Source: Raffaelea ambrosiae (Eukaryota; Ascomycota; Sordariomycetes; Ophiostomatales; Ophiostomataceae). Taken from it: a DNA stretch of 64,000 nucleotides. Shown piece after piece: positions 39,201 through 51,542 of this stretch. Every line of letters begins with the position of its first letter. The first letter of the stretch is position 1. A program made the position numbers and the translations under genes. Under the pieces are notes generated by a model. It worked only from the letters and a program-made list of their open reading frames with translations, searched no databases and was not told where the DNA came from. The stretch spans positions 433,387 to 497,386 of the forward strand of contig PCDI01000017.1 of the NCBI GenBank assembly GCA_002778195.1, in the 5' to 3' direction.

Positions 39201-40633
39201 CGGTTGAGCTAGCTATTAGTTAGACTCTGTGCGTTCTGGTGTGGCAGCACAAGCCTCCCCCCCCATCCATCTCGTGCGATCCGGCTGTCTTTGAAACGAA
39301 AGCTTTGGCTCTCTCCTTCCTTCTCCCCCCCTTCTTTTCTGCATCTCCTATTTTTTCATCTAGATTGCCCGCCTCCTTTTCGGCCGCCCTCTTCGTTGCT
39401 GCCTCTCCCGACGACATCTGTGCCTGATGTTCGCCATTGGCAGGTTGCTGACATGCAGCTTCCTCCAGTACCTTGCATTAGCCCAGAACCGCTGCTGTTT
39501 TTTCACCCCCCTCAGATTTCGCCGCTGCAAGTAACCCCCCCCATGCTCCCTGAATCCCTGCCAGAGATTGAGCGACTTTTCGCTGCTTCTTTTTTCGTTT
39601 CAGGGGGGGTTCTCCTCGGTGTCACAGACCCTTCTCCTCGTTAGTGCTCACTGGGTCTGTCTTTTGCTGCCCCTTCCCTCCGAGTCCGCCCCGACCTGTT
39701 GGTTGCGGGTCGCAATTGCCGTTTAGACTGCTTAAACGATCTTGGCCTTTTCCCTGGCCCTTTTGTTTTTCTCGGGGGGTTTTTTTTTTAAATCTTTTTT
39801 TGGAGCACAGCCCTGCATTGCAGCATTGCAACCCAATCCAAGGAAAGCCCCCCCCCCATCCTTCCTCTCCGCAGCCCTACCTGCAGCCTGCGCCAGGCAC
39901 TTATGAAAATTGGTTGATGACTGAGAAGGAAGACCATTTCCGAATCCCATCGGATATGCCACCTTACTTCTTTTCCCAAGTCGATAGAACTCCCGGCCCC
40001 CAAGGGCCCTTATGACGAGGCTGCGATGCCCGTCCATGCCACCCCGGCAAGCCCACCCCCCCATATTATATAGCTGACTAGCTCAGCCCGTCAGCCTAGC
40101 CCATATTGCTTGGTCCAACTCTACCGAAGGATTCGTCAAATATCCAACGCTTCTGGATCGGTGCACGATAACCTTAATGGAGCATGTCCGAGATGCAGGT
40201 TCTAAATATCCGAGCCAATGTCTACAGCAATTGATACATCATCATAAGTGTGTGCAAATCAAGTTTGTTCTTTCTTCCTGTTTCCATTGTCTTTGTTTGA
40301 TTGTTTCCCGTACCTAAAATCGCTGATAGTTCACATATTTCGCACAACAAAAGAATCAGACGCCCCGTCATGAAAACCCTGTTTCGTCAAGGCCAAATGC
40401 TCCCTTACACAATGCCCGTCCATATATGCCTTGCGATATCCGTTTTGGTCGAACCCGGCAGATTGCCCAGATTTTGAAGGACGCAATGAATACCCGGTGG
40501 TGACATGCCGACATCGTCTCGCCCGCACCGTCTGTCAGGGTGAAAAAGTAACGGCTTGGCATCTATGGGATGCCGGTGCAACAGTTCCTTGCCTGGCCCC
40601 CTTCTATCTTGCATCGTCTCTTCCCATAGTCGT
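36203..40633. other. 4.4-kb upstream region of SOM1
   Basis: No gene is seen. From about 36,530 to 37,410 the + strand is strongly purine-rich (GA/AG tracts), so the SOM1 sense strand is pyrimidine-rich, as in fungal promoters and 5' leaders. A 9-nt tandem gggactgct repeat lies near 37,565-37,600. The stretch 39,240-39,900 is pyrimidine-rich on the + strand. The end near 40,633 is the BET3 3' flank. Confidence 0.65.
37565..37605. repeat. Short tandem repeat, 9-nt unit
   Basis: The unit ctgggactg occurs three to four times in direct tandem, flanked by degenerate copies. Non-coding. Confidence 0.7.
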
Positions 40634-41451
40634 TCAATCATCTTCTGGTGGCAGCTCGTCATCGATGTACCGGATCAGTGATATCCGCATCTCCGTAGTG
40701 TCGTTGCCCCGAAGCACATCGCTGATGAAATGCGCTTCCACCTGCACCTGCACCATCTCAAGCGCGCCGCGCAGCACACCGCACAGAATGTTGGAATACC
40801 ACAGCTCGTCCTGGGCGCGGCCATCGTCGGGCAGTTCGACAAAGTCGGCCAGCGGGTTGTCATCGAACACGAGGGAGAACTGTTTGCCGTCGCTCGTCCA
40901 GTTGGTAATCGTAGGTGATGTGTTCAGGAAAATCTTGAATCCGACCTAAAACGTAGCAAATGACCGACGTTAGATATGTGACGCTTTCAATCAAGAGGAG
41001 GACGCAGAGGAAGTACCTTGGCAATCATGTCGGCTGTCTCGCGAAAGTTCGTGCAGCGCTTCATGCTGACAGACTTGGCCAGGTAATCTTCTATTAAGCG
41101 AAGGCCGATGTTGTAGCCCATCTTGTCCAGCTGCTTGTTCACCTCGACGTAGTCATTGTCAAAGTCCTTGCACAGCTGCGCGACAATCGTGCCGTATGTC
41201 AGCGTGACGAGCTCAGCGTTGACCTTGTCTATCCGAGTCCTGGGAGTTATTAGGCGCTTGGTCCGGTCGAGGTGAGGTATGAGCCCCGGAGAATAGGGCC
41301 TGCTTCGCCAAAGCGGAGGGAATTCTTACTTCCATATTCTGCATCCATGGTTAGCTGCTGGACAGAGGCTTTGTCGCAAAGAAAGGGGGGGAAATTAGGC
41401 AGCAATAGGCACATACTCTTCGCCCACGCGGGCGGCTTTGGCGGCCGACAT
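40634..41451 (-). CDS. BET3: TRAPP complex subunit Bet3
   Basis: Core subunit of the TRAPP complexes, which act in vesicle tethering at the early Golgi and in Ypt1/Rab1 exchange. Four exons read leftwards: 41451-41417, 41338-41330 (9 nt), 41239-41017 and 40945-40634, giving 192 aa against 193 in yeast. The microexon supplies IW and parts of the flanking Glu and Lys codons, producing the conserved GEEIWK. Then come NAELVTLTYGTIVAQLCKD, GYNIGLRLIEDYLAKS, the conserved palmitoylated-Cys region (KRC, Cys77), FKIFLN, FSLVFDDNPLADFVELP and LWYSNILCGVLRGALEMV. The protein ends at an acidic tail, DDELPPEDD. All parts of the Bet3 fold are present. The gene is head-to-head with the U5-40K gene. Confidence 0.97.
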
Positions 41452-41894
41452 GCTTCTTCCAGACACCGGGGTCAATCAGAATGATCCGTGCCGGAAGAAG
41501 AAAAAAAATAGGGTTCGAACGGAGGGGAAGGGGAGGCGCGCAGGTCGGCCTCAGTCGCAGAGGTTGGTGATGAAATGGGTTCACAACAGGGTCCATGCCG
41601 TTGAGACTTGGGAAGGTCTGGAGTTAGGGTGGGTTCTGCGCCACGATAAGCGGTCTGGACCCACTACCCCTACGCCGATAAGCCTGGGCTGCGCGGGCAG
41701 GGTGCACAATGGCGGGCATGGAAAATTGGATATTGCGGAGCTTCAAGAAAAACAAAAGAGAGCGGCAATGTCCACGACATAAGAACATAACTATACACGA
41801 CCGCAGCTCAGCTCAAGAACGACAAAATACCTGCGTGCATTGCAAGCCCGTCCCTCTCATTTCTCTTGACGCATAAACAGAAACACAAGGCAAC
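41452..41894. promoter_or_regulatory. Shared promoter region of BET3 and the U5-40K gene
   Basis: 443 bp between two divergent start codons. No TATA box stands out. Both genes are constitutively required, so a bidirectional housekeeping promoter is likely. Confidence 0.55.
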
Positions 41895-43260
41895 ATGTCG
41901 TCAGAGAAAAGACGCGCATCCAACCCGGATCCCAACAAGCAGCTGGTGAAGCGGCCGAACCTGGGTTCCGGCGAGGGCAAGTCGAGCGGTTCGAGCAGTG
42001 CCTTGGTCCAGGCGGTACGTTTTGGGAGGTCAATCTGTGTGGTAGGAATGAAGCTAATGATAGTTTGCTTTCATAGATCCCCCGGACAAGCAGCCTCCAG
42101 GCACCTGTGATGCAACTGACTGGCCATGGGGAAGAGGTGTTTTGTGCAAAGTTTGATCCATCTGGCAACCTGATTGCCTCGGGGTCGATGGACCGGTCCA
42201 TATGTGCGTATTGGATCTTTGGGGCTGGGGGTTTTGACAAACCGTGCAGGTTCTTCTTTTTGTGCGCGTGTGATTTGGGTTTCTTGACTAACCTATCGTG
42301 TCTTTTCACAACATCACAGTGCTCTGGCGAACCTACGGCGAATGCGAAAATTATGGCGTGTTGACGGGCCACCGCGGTGCCGTGCTCGACCTGCAGTGGT
42401 CGCGCGACTCGGACATTGTCTTTTCAGCGTCGGCCGATATGCACCTCGCCAGCTGGGACCTCACATCGGGCCAGCGCATCCGACGCTACGTCGGCCACGA
42501 GGAGATCATCAACACGCTCGACATTAGCAAGCGCGGCGAGGAAGTCTTATACAGCGGCAGCGACGATGGCTCGATCGGCATCTGGGACCCGCGCAGCAAG
42601 AACGCCGTTGACTACATCCAGACGGAGTTCCCGGTGACGGCCGTCGCCATCGCCGAGGCCGGCCACGAGCTGTACGCGGGCGGCATCGACAACGACATCA
42701 AGGTCTGGGACGTGCGCAAGAAGGCCGTCGTCTACACGTTGCACGGCCACCAGGACACCATTTGCAGCCTGCGCGTCTCGCCCGACAGCCAGTCGCTGCT
42801 GTCGTATGCCATGGACAGTACGGCGCGCACCTGGGACATCCGGCCGTTTGCGCCGACGGAGCGGCACATCCGCACGTTTGACGGCGCGCAGATTGGCCTC
42901 GAAAAGAACCTGGTGCACGCCAGCTGGGACCCGCAGAGCAAGCGCATCGCTACCGGGTCGGGCGACGGGTCGGTGATTGTGTGGTCGAGCGACAACGGCA
43001 AGCTGCTGTACAAGCTGCCGGGCCACAAGGGTACGGTCAACGCGGCCGAGTTTTCGCCCTCGGACGAACCAATCAGTATGTATCCTTGCCCGTGTCTTTT
43101 CCTTTCTCCTCCCTCTTTGTGTTGTTCTGTTCCGCCTCGTCATGCCCCAGTTCTTTTTTCCATCCTATACCATGCAACGTGTCTTGGACGCCCAGATCTA
43201 ACAAGGACAGTTCTCTCTGCATCCTCCGACCGAACTCTCATGCTTGGCGAGCTCAAATAA
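41895..43260 (+). CDS. SNRNP40: U5 snRNP 40-kDa WD40 protein (SNRNP40/Spf38 type)
   Basis: A spliceosomal WD40 propeller that sits on Prp8 in the U5 snRNP. Four exons (41895-42014, 42077-42203, 42320-43075, 43211-43260) give 350 aa, near the human 357. After a basic leader (MSSEKRRASNPDPNKQLVKR) seven WD blades follow: LTGHGEEVFCAKFDPSG, LTGHRGAVLDLQWSRD, YVGHEEIINTLDIS, then the blade with FPVTAVAIAE, LHGHQDTICSLRVSPD, a divergent blade with the inserted APTERHIRTFDGAQIGLEKN, and LPGHKGTVNAAEFSP. The inserted loop and the end IILSASSDRTLMLGEL match U5-40K specifically. The last acceptor was placed at 43210 because only that one restores the blade's final strand. Confidence 0.96.
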
Positions 43261-46200
43261 ACGGCAAAAAAAAAAAAAAACACCAGTCAGTCGGCAGCTG
43301 ATACTACTTCTATCTCAAACCTGCACTGGGATAAAAAACGCGATACACAGCGCGTCAGAACAGCCACACTCTGCTGATTCATACAACCGCCATGACAAGA
43401 TGCAGTCACGTCACGTCTTGGGGGCTCTTGGCTGTTTCCGATAACCTTTTCCAGATCTGATTTCTGGAAGTGCCAAGACGCCACCGACACGCTCGAGGCA
43501 AGCGCAGCCGAATATGCTCGTCATAAGCATGCCGCCCCAGATATGACTACTGCTCGTGGGAGAGAAATATACAATGTACAAATGTGGAGGGGCCAGCAGG
43601 CAACGGCATGCATGCTTCATTAGCAAATCAGAGCCAGTGAGACAATCCGTGGTTTTGTGTCTCTTGGAAGTCTTGGCCCTGGAACGGACAATCTTTCTCA
43701 GAATGTCTGGAGACTGGTCTGTGCCTTGGCTAGATGGTGGTTTGTGCGGACTTGATTTGCCCACCCTAATCTTGGACTGGTATGATGAACGGAGGGAGGA
43801 ATAGGGAGGATCGAGAACGTCTCCAAGGCTGGGTCCACCCCATAAGAGTAGAAGACGTTTATGCACTCGAGACACCGGGTTATGGATTTGGCAGGCCATA
43901 GTAGGCGTTCTCTGTTCTACACGGAGACACCTGCTGCCTCTATAGGGATATATGAGAACGGCTCGACGAGAGACAAAGAACGCCATGTTTTCTCTTCTGA
44001 TCTGCCTCGCATGGCTCGCTTATCGTACCCATCAACGAAATGTTTTTTTGGGGTCCTTTCTGCATGATATGCAACCGCACCAGGTTCCAAATAGAGGCCA
44101 CCCATTTGTTGACGGTGACGTGCAATTTTCAGCATGTGTCTTCTGGATGGGCGAGTTGTGGCTGTCGGACTCTCCCTAAACACACCCCGATAGAGCACGG
44201 AGCCTGTGTTCGTCTGTCTTGTCTTCCTCGCCGCCTCGTTACCAAAGTGTCAAACACAGGGGAAACACGGTCATGTGTTTTTGCCTCTCTTCTCTGGCTG
44301 TCGTTGTCCGTCTCACGATGGCGTCAAGAAAGCGTCGAAGCGCAGAGCTGAGGCGCAGCTGTGTGCAAAAAGGTCGAGAGAGGTATGCACCGGCAGACCA
44401 AACCAGTACTCCATTGGCTGACACGACACGGCTGCTTCCCCTTCCTCCCCGCCCAACAAGCTTGGACGCTGGCTGTCGTCCAACACAACCCCCCTGTTCC
44501 TTTCGGCCTAGCGCGGCTTCAGGATCTGAAACGCTAACAGCCAGCGACGGCTGTCATTCGCTAGCCCCCTGCATGAATATGGCAACCGCCCTACCATACC
44601 ATTGTGCCATCAACTAGGGGAGTCCAGGAGAGGCCACAGAACATGTGTCTGCACCCCCTTTCACTCTCATGCGACGCTTCTGCCGTGTCACAGATTGCCC
44701 CCCCCCCCCTGTCTCCTCTGCACCACCATGCCCACCGTGCACCGTCTGCTCCAGTCAGATTGTGATCTGCTTCAAGAAGTGTACTCGTATGTGTGGACTA
44801 CTGGTAGGGGCACTACTACAGTATCATGTACTCGTAGTCATACAGCTCGCAGGTTGTTGAGGCCAAAACGGGACCAGGGGTGTGTTGGAAATGAAGAATC
44901 GGAGACGAGACCCTCTCGACTGAGACGGAACTTACTCGTGGGAAGCGAAGCCCTCCAGCCTTACGAAAGTCGATGAGCAAAAGAAAAAAAATTGTGAGCA
45001 AGATAGACGGAGACCTTGGGGGAGCCACTCGGCTTGGCACCTTGCTCTGTGAGACAGTTTTGATGATTCTACTATGTATCTCGCCTAGGCCGTTCTCCAC
45101 AGGCACATGTCAGGGACAGAGCAAAAACATACATGGTAAGAGAAGAAGAAAGCAGGGCAGAAAAAAATGGCATCTGAATCAAGCACTTGCACAAAGAGGA
45201 AAGCACAGGGGGGGCTTTTGTGGGCTATTGGGAGCTATTGAGGACTCTCCAGAGATGTTGCGTCTGTAGCCACATCACAAGATCGCCCTCGCCGTTCACC
45301 CCCCGGGGCGATTGTGCTTCGTATTGTCTGTGTTGTTGGTCTGTGTTTGGATGGGGTCCCCTCGTGTCTGGGAGCGGCAACCCTGTCCGCGATATTCCTT
45401 CTCTGCTACACGGCCCCGCCGTTCCTGGCGAGGCGCCCACCACGCTGGCCCAGGGCTCGTACTCCGTACTCCGTAGACGTTCTGGACCACCCCCTGGCCG
45501 TCCACAGCCTTTCCTCGCCAAAAAACCCAAACCCCCCCCCCCCCCCAAAAACCGGGCTGTATGGCCGTGCGTTGTTGGCTTTGCTTGCGTAGCGTTTTGT
45601 GTGTGATTCCGCCGCATGCGTGGCATCGGGCGCTTTCGAGGGTCGCATGGGCAGAGAAACAGCAGGAAAGCAAGACGGCAGGCAAAGCAGGGAGAGCTTC
45701 GACCTTGTTTCTCATACCACGCCCTCTCTCGCTGTTCTTTCCCACTTCCCTTCTTTTTCTTTCCCCTTGCGTCACCTCTCTTCCGTCCCCTTTCCCTTGG
45801 CAGCCGCCTCCAGTTTCCCTCCGAAGAGGCCACCCCATTTCTTGCTCTCACATATTGGCGGCTCCTTTTTTTCTTGTTTCTCTTTCTTTTCTTCTTTCTT
45901 TGTCAAGCATCGTCCTCGCATCGTTTGCCTCTTGTCAGGCTTTTGCCTCTGTTTGCTTTTTGCATTTTTAATTCCGGCTTTGGGTTTTTTTTTCTGTTAG
46001 CGCTCTCCTGACTCCTTGCATTGTCCTGGCGGTTGGGCTTTTGAATCGGCCGTCTTCTTCCTGCAGGCTGGGATCCATTGGCTGTGAAGCGCCAACTCAC
46101 AGGTTCGTGCTTCCTTCGTGCTTCCTTTTCCCGTCTGCATCGGCCGCACCTCCCTCCACCCCCTACATCGCTCGCTTCCACCCCCTCCTAGCGGCGCGCT

Positions 46201-47156
46201 CCCTGCAGCGGCCGCTTCGGTAGTGCCTCTCGTCCACTCGTTTTTGACATTGGCGCTTTTTTTCTTGCTGACACTTTTGTGTTTGTTTTTCAACAGCAAC
46301 GAGTCAGTCCGGGCGAAAATAACGGGTTCGCGAACTCTGGACAGAAATCGAGACACAGATCTTCACAGCAAACGAAAACAACACAGTCCGACCTGCATGC
46401 CAGCTTTTCTCCCCTTTCTTCCCCTCTCCCTCTCTCTCTCTTTCTCGACTGGCTGCCATCCATCACACATGCCAGCACTAACACGAACTCGCCTCACCCC
46501 ATTCCCTCGTTCCTACGGCGGCCAATAAAGCGACCCGGGCAAAGCCTGGCCGAAACCAGGTGTCAACACAAAAACGAAATAGAAAGCTGTGTGTGTGCGC
46601 ATCTTGCACGCCTTCGAGGCCACGTTCTGGAACAGGAGCACCTGGGAAAACAAAACGCAAAGCAACAACCACAAAAAAGCAACGACCAGTTCCTGGGGCT
46701 GGTACCTTTTCGTGAGGTCGTTTAAAAAGGAACCGCCAGCCAAGTCTCAGCTCGAGACTGGACCACCCCGCTCTGCGGTTCTTTCATTTCGTGGTGTCTT
46801 ACTCTCCTTGTGAAGAACGCATTCTTCCTTTGTTAGGGGTTGTTTTGTTGCAAGCCTCCTTGCTTCCTGCTGAGCGCCGCTTTTTCCCTCCCCTCGGTTC
46901 TTGCAAAGGAAAAGAAAACAACAATACGCCAATCCACAAAAGCATGAATAGGCTCTTCCAGGCCGCTGATACGACGACAATACTGCTGTGTCTGCGAATG
47001 CCCGGCAGCGCCTCTGGCAGCGCCTCTTCTTCGACGCTTTCGCCGAGAGCTTAATAAACGGGGGCGGCGATCTCCACACCCAAGCAAGGGCCGCTTCACT
47101 TACACCCACATCTACTAACTACCCCCAACTTGCACCGGAACCCCTGCCTGCCCAGC
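43261..47156. other. 3.9-kb region upstream of the two-TM protein gene
   Basis: No gene recognised. A pyrimidine-rich stretch on the + strand (about 45,700-46,000) and further CT/T-rich DNA to 46,470 probably form the promoter and leader of the downstream gene. Two TACTCGTA motifs lie at 44,782 and 44,829. A C14 run lies near 45,533-45,546. Leader introns are possible but no pair of sites was fixed. Confidence 0.65.
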
Positions 47157-49460
47157 ATGGACATCTTTCGCAACGCCCGCCAGAACTTCCTGCGCCGCCA
47201 GGCCGAGGACGAGCAGGCCGACCTCGAGCGCCAGCAGGCACGGGAGGGCGCCATGCGGCTGCAGAGCCAAGAGCGGCAGCGGCCCTCCGAGCCCGAAATG
47301 CTGGAGCAGGGCCTGTCGCCATTGGTGCCACCTTCCTCGACGACCGGGCCGTCGCCCGCCAGCTCGGTCCTGCGCCGGTTTGGCGACCTGCCCCGGCCCT
47401 CGATGCCTTCGTTCCTGAGCCGCCAGCCAACCGGCCAGCAAGAGAATGCTACTACTACTGCTACTGCTACTACGACTATATCTAGCAGCTTCCCACGCCC
47501 GGCCAGCAGCTACTACACAAGCCACTACAGCAGCAGCCGCTTCAGTGACGATGGCGACGACGAGGAGTCGCGTGTGGGCTTCCCGCCGCGGCCGGGTCCT
47601 GGAGCAACAGCACCACCACAAACAGCAGCAGCAGCAGCAGCAACAGCTACAACACATCCTTCCCGCCTACGCAACCGCTACGACCTCGACGACAACGAAG
47701 AAGTCTCCCCCAAGACACCACAGTTCGCCATCGGCATGCCGCCACTGCCATCCACGCGCTTGCACCTGCCCAACCTGCAGCGGACATGGACGCAAGGGTC
47801 GAACGGGCCACCGTCACGGCCGGACACCGCACGTTCCTTTCTGTTTGGCGGCGGCGGCGGCAATGGCCACCACCTCCACCACCTCCACCACAACGGAGCC
47901 CCCGCGCACCGCGACCAGCTGCCCTTGCTAGAAGATCCCGTACCCGCGGTTCCTGCCACCCACATCCACGGCCACTCGGGCGCCCAACTGAGCAATGACG
48001 ACTTCATTGTCGTGGTCGAGGACAACGAGGAGGACGAAAACGACGGCAGTGGCCATCATCGCCACCACCGGAGCCGGAGGCGCCGTTTCAACGGCACCGA
48101 CCCGGCTGAGGTGCATCTCATGGAGATGGCCGAAGAGGGTAGACGCCGGCGGCGGCGGCGGCACACGGAGCAGCAGCAGCAACAGCAGCAGCACCGCCAC
48201 GGCCATCGCCACCGGCACCATCGCCACAACCGGGAGCGCAGCGGCAGCGGCAGCCACAGCAGGAGCAACAGCAACAGCAACAGCAATAGCAATAGCAGCA
48301 GTGGTCGGCACGAGAGACGGCATCGTCGTCACCGACGTCACGAGGCAGCAGCAGCAGCCGGAGGCAATGCCACCACGGCCGAGGGGGCCTCTTCGTCCTC
48401 TTCGTCTTCCTCCTCCCGCTCCAAAAAACACCCGAAACGCTTCCTCCTCTGCATCCCCTGGGTCCGCTCGTACCCCATCCGCTCGTACATTATGCGCTGT
48501 TTCCTGTCCGGCATAGCCCTCCTGTTCATGCTCGGCATCTACCTGACCCTGCTGATCACCAAGGCCATTGCCAACAGCGAGTTCAGCATTTTGCTGTTGC
48601 TCATCATCTTGTTTACCGCCATCTTCTTGTGTCACGGCCTCATCCGCCTCTGCATGCTCGTCATGCGGCCCAAGGCCGTCCGCGACCGCGACCCGGAACA
48701 GGCCCCCGGCTACGGGCTCATCCCGGCCCGTGGCCGGCACAACGGCCGCAACGGCAGTGGGCCCTTTGAGCAAGACGGCCGCCATGTGCCCGGCGGCTAT
48801 GCGATCCCGCGACGGCCGATCCGGGTGGTGCTGGCGCGCGACGAAGAAGCCGCCGGCATCGAGAGCGTCGCGACCAAGATCCAGCCCCCGGCGTACGGTC
48901 TCTGGCGAGAGAGTGTGGTAGGTCCCCCCCCACGTCCCTTCCTTTGATTTCCTTCTGTGATCCGTAGTTCTAACTTCTCTCAGCGCGTCGACCCGAACCG
49001 AATTTATTGGCAGCGGAATGACGCCGCTGACATGCCGCCGATCGACGAGATGACACCCGCGGGACGTGCCCTTGGCAGCAGCACCGCCGGCGACGGCAGG
49101 CGCGACAGCGCCGACCTGGCCACGCGGGGCGACCGCAGTCCTGGCCCTGGCTCTGGCCCGCACGCCCGCTCCGCGATGGCCACTGACGACGACGACAACA
49201 ACAGCAACAACAACATCAACAACATCGACTTGGCGCATGGCTATGGCAGCGGCCCGCGGCCGCCATCGTATGCCTCGGAAGACGGCGTGAGCTATGTGGT
49301 CGAGGCGCAGCCGCGGTCCATTGCGCCGACAACAGCGACGGGGACGACCGAGATTTTTCTGCCAAACATGCGCCCGATAGCGCCGACGGCGTCGTCAGAG
49401 ACTCTACTGCCGATGCACCCGGCCGAGGCCGGCCGGGGCGGCATGCCGGCGGCGTGGTAG
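47157..49460 (+). CDS. two-TM membrane protein with low-complexity cytosolic regions and PPSY motif
   Basis: Two exons (47157-48917, 48984-49460) give 745 aa. The start is the ATG giving MDIFRNARQNFLRRQAEDEQ, which begins a charged helix; the TTG upstream is not needed. Residues about 90-440 are low-complexity (Thr/Ser, His, Arg/Gln, Gly and an SN repeat). Then IRSYIMRCFLSG leads into two hydrophobic segments (about 448-470 and 480-502) separated by a short polar turn. The C-terminal part has conserved-looking RVDPNRIYWQRNDA, a PPSYASED motif at about 680 (the PPxY type that binds WW domains of Rsp5-family ubiquitin ligases), and EAQPRSIAP. Exon 2 phase is zero. The family is recognisable as fungal and uncharacterised; function unknown. 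A trafficking or ubiquitin-adaptor role is inference from PPSY only. Confidence 0.88.
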
Positions 49461-51503
49461 AGCCCCCCCGAAGGGAAGAAGGCCCCAAAAAATAGAAAAG
49501 AAAGAAGGAAAAGCCCTCTTTGACAGAGAGGCTGAGCTGGTATGGAAGGAGAAAAAGAGCGTTCTGTATGAGTACACGCCAATTGGTTCGCTATCGATGT
49601 TTTTTTGTTGTTGTTTTGCGTTTTTTTATCATTTTAGCCTTTCCTGTCCGTTTTCTCAGGTCTGTCTGTGGTCTCGTCTCTTTGGGAGAATGCATATATG
49701 GAAAGCGATATTTCATCAAGGGCGTTCTGGAAAGCGAGCGTATTCTTTTATTGATCAATTTTGGAAAAGCAAAAGCAAAAAAAACAATGATATGAACTGC
49801 CAAGGGTTTGTTCTTATTTATTGTTGCTGCGAAGTCTCGGAAAGTCCTTTCTAATTAACCACGTGATGAACACACCGTCTTTTACACTGCCCCAGCTTCA
49901 CCTGTGATAAGTTGCCATTGCAAGAAGCTCTTCTGTTTCCGCACAAGGTCCACCGTCCTTCAAGCTCATATACCAAGGTAACAATTGGGCATAGCTATGG
50001 CACCTGCTAAAGGTAGGACCAAGGTTCTCCTGTCTCAGAACAACACACTGACTGTCATTACACTACAATGTCCAGCAGACCATGGCCAGCGTTATTTCCA
50101 AGTCGATTCTTGCGCTTTGTGTTGAGACAAATCATTGGCTGTGTTCTACTAATGATCCAGAATTCCCACGGCGGATTGGCGTTCCATTTCCATCCTCTCC
50201 CCTAACGTACGACAAACTTGGTTGCTCCGGCCTGTTGGAAGCTGGGAACAGCTGTCACTTGGTGTCAAAGCTCGACGACATGGCCCATCTCGATCAGAAT
50301 GTTCGTTCGAGATACGTCCAAGTTAGCAAAAAAACGAACAGACAAACAAAAAAGGACACGACCGCCCTTCCTATCTGTTTTTTTTTATTTGTCATGGTCT
50401 AGATTGCAATTCTATCAGTTCCAAGGCTGAGTCACACACACACACACTCTCTCTCTCTCCCAAGGTTTCAGGTGGCCAGGTTAGCCTACACAGCTACCAT
50501 AAGTAGTTGCATATGTCTCAGATTTTTGTGCACCAAGCCGCTTGTATGGACCACTCTCTGGCCTATTATGCTTACTTTTTCTGGTGTCGAATGGCAATAC
50601 AGCGTCCAGTCATTACCTAGTTGGGTGGGATGCATCGCCATGTCTGACAGAGCGATTGCCCGTCTATGCACCGATGTTGAGGTGAGGCTATGCACGAGAA
50701 AGCTGAATAAAACTTGGCAATACGATCGCAGGTTCTGGCCTCTTGCTGTCTGCCCGTACTTTTATCACGCCCATATGCTCCTGAGGTTGCATACTGTGCC
50801 TGTCGTTTCCTGGGCGGCCACAAACAGGGATTGTTTGAAATTCTCGCTCGCGGCTGAAGCGGCTCGACGTCACATCCAGAATGATAGCAACATCGTACTC
50901 GCTCGCATGCATGCTTTGACGACGTCTCTTGGTGGCGGTCTGTGTTATCCAAATGTCTGTGGTATTCGCTTCTCACCCGCCCCTGCAGATCTCAGCCTAC
51001 TCCCTGGGTTTTCTGTGCCGAGTCCTTAAGCTATGAGGCGGGCGAGATTCCGAACGCCTTGTCAAATGGTCGGCAACAAACTCCCTCGCTTTGGGAAGAG
51101 GAGAGATTGACATGATGCGCGTTTGCTGAGCTGGGCAGTGAATGGATACAACAGTATGGGAGTCTCCCGGGCGCCTCTTGTGTCTCCATTGACCCCGTGA
51201 TGATATCCAGTCTCACATTACAAAACCCTCGTTCCGTTCCCGTTGTCAAGCTCCCAAGTACTGGGGCCGCAAGCGCGCTAGGCTGCCGCTCTTTTTCCTC
51301 TTTTTAAACGAGAGCGTATTTTCTTTTGGCGAATGGGATCCTGTATCGAGTTGTGATTGCTCTTGGATCTTCCTCTCTCTCTCAAGGGTATCATGCAGTT
51401 GGTCTCACACCGGTGAGAGGCTGTTATCTCTATTTTCCGCTGAGAGCTGCATAGCAGCAGGGCACAAGGCCCCCCCTCCCCATTGATACAGACGGCCAGA
51501 CAG

Positions 51504-51505
<2 letters not shown>

Positions 51506-51540
<35 letters not shown>
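51506..51540. repeat. Poly(A) tract of 35
   Basis: 35 uninterrupted A residues on the + strand, the longest homopolymer in the window. No flanking target-site duplication or retroelement coding sequence was seen. Confidence 0.95.

Positions 51541-51542
<2 letters not shown>

Noticed and set aside
45225..45851. 208-codon minus-strand frame
   Set aside because: Overlaps other frames equally long on both strands, is rich in Arg/Gly from a C-run, and has no recognisable motif.
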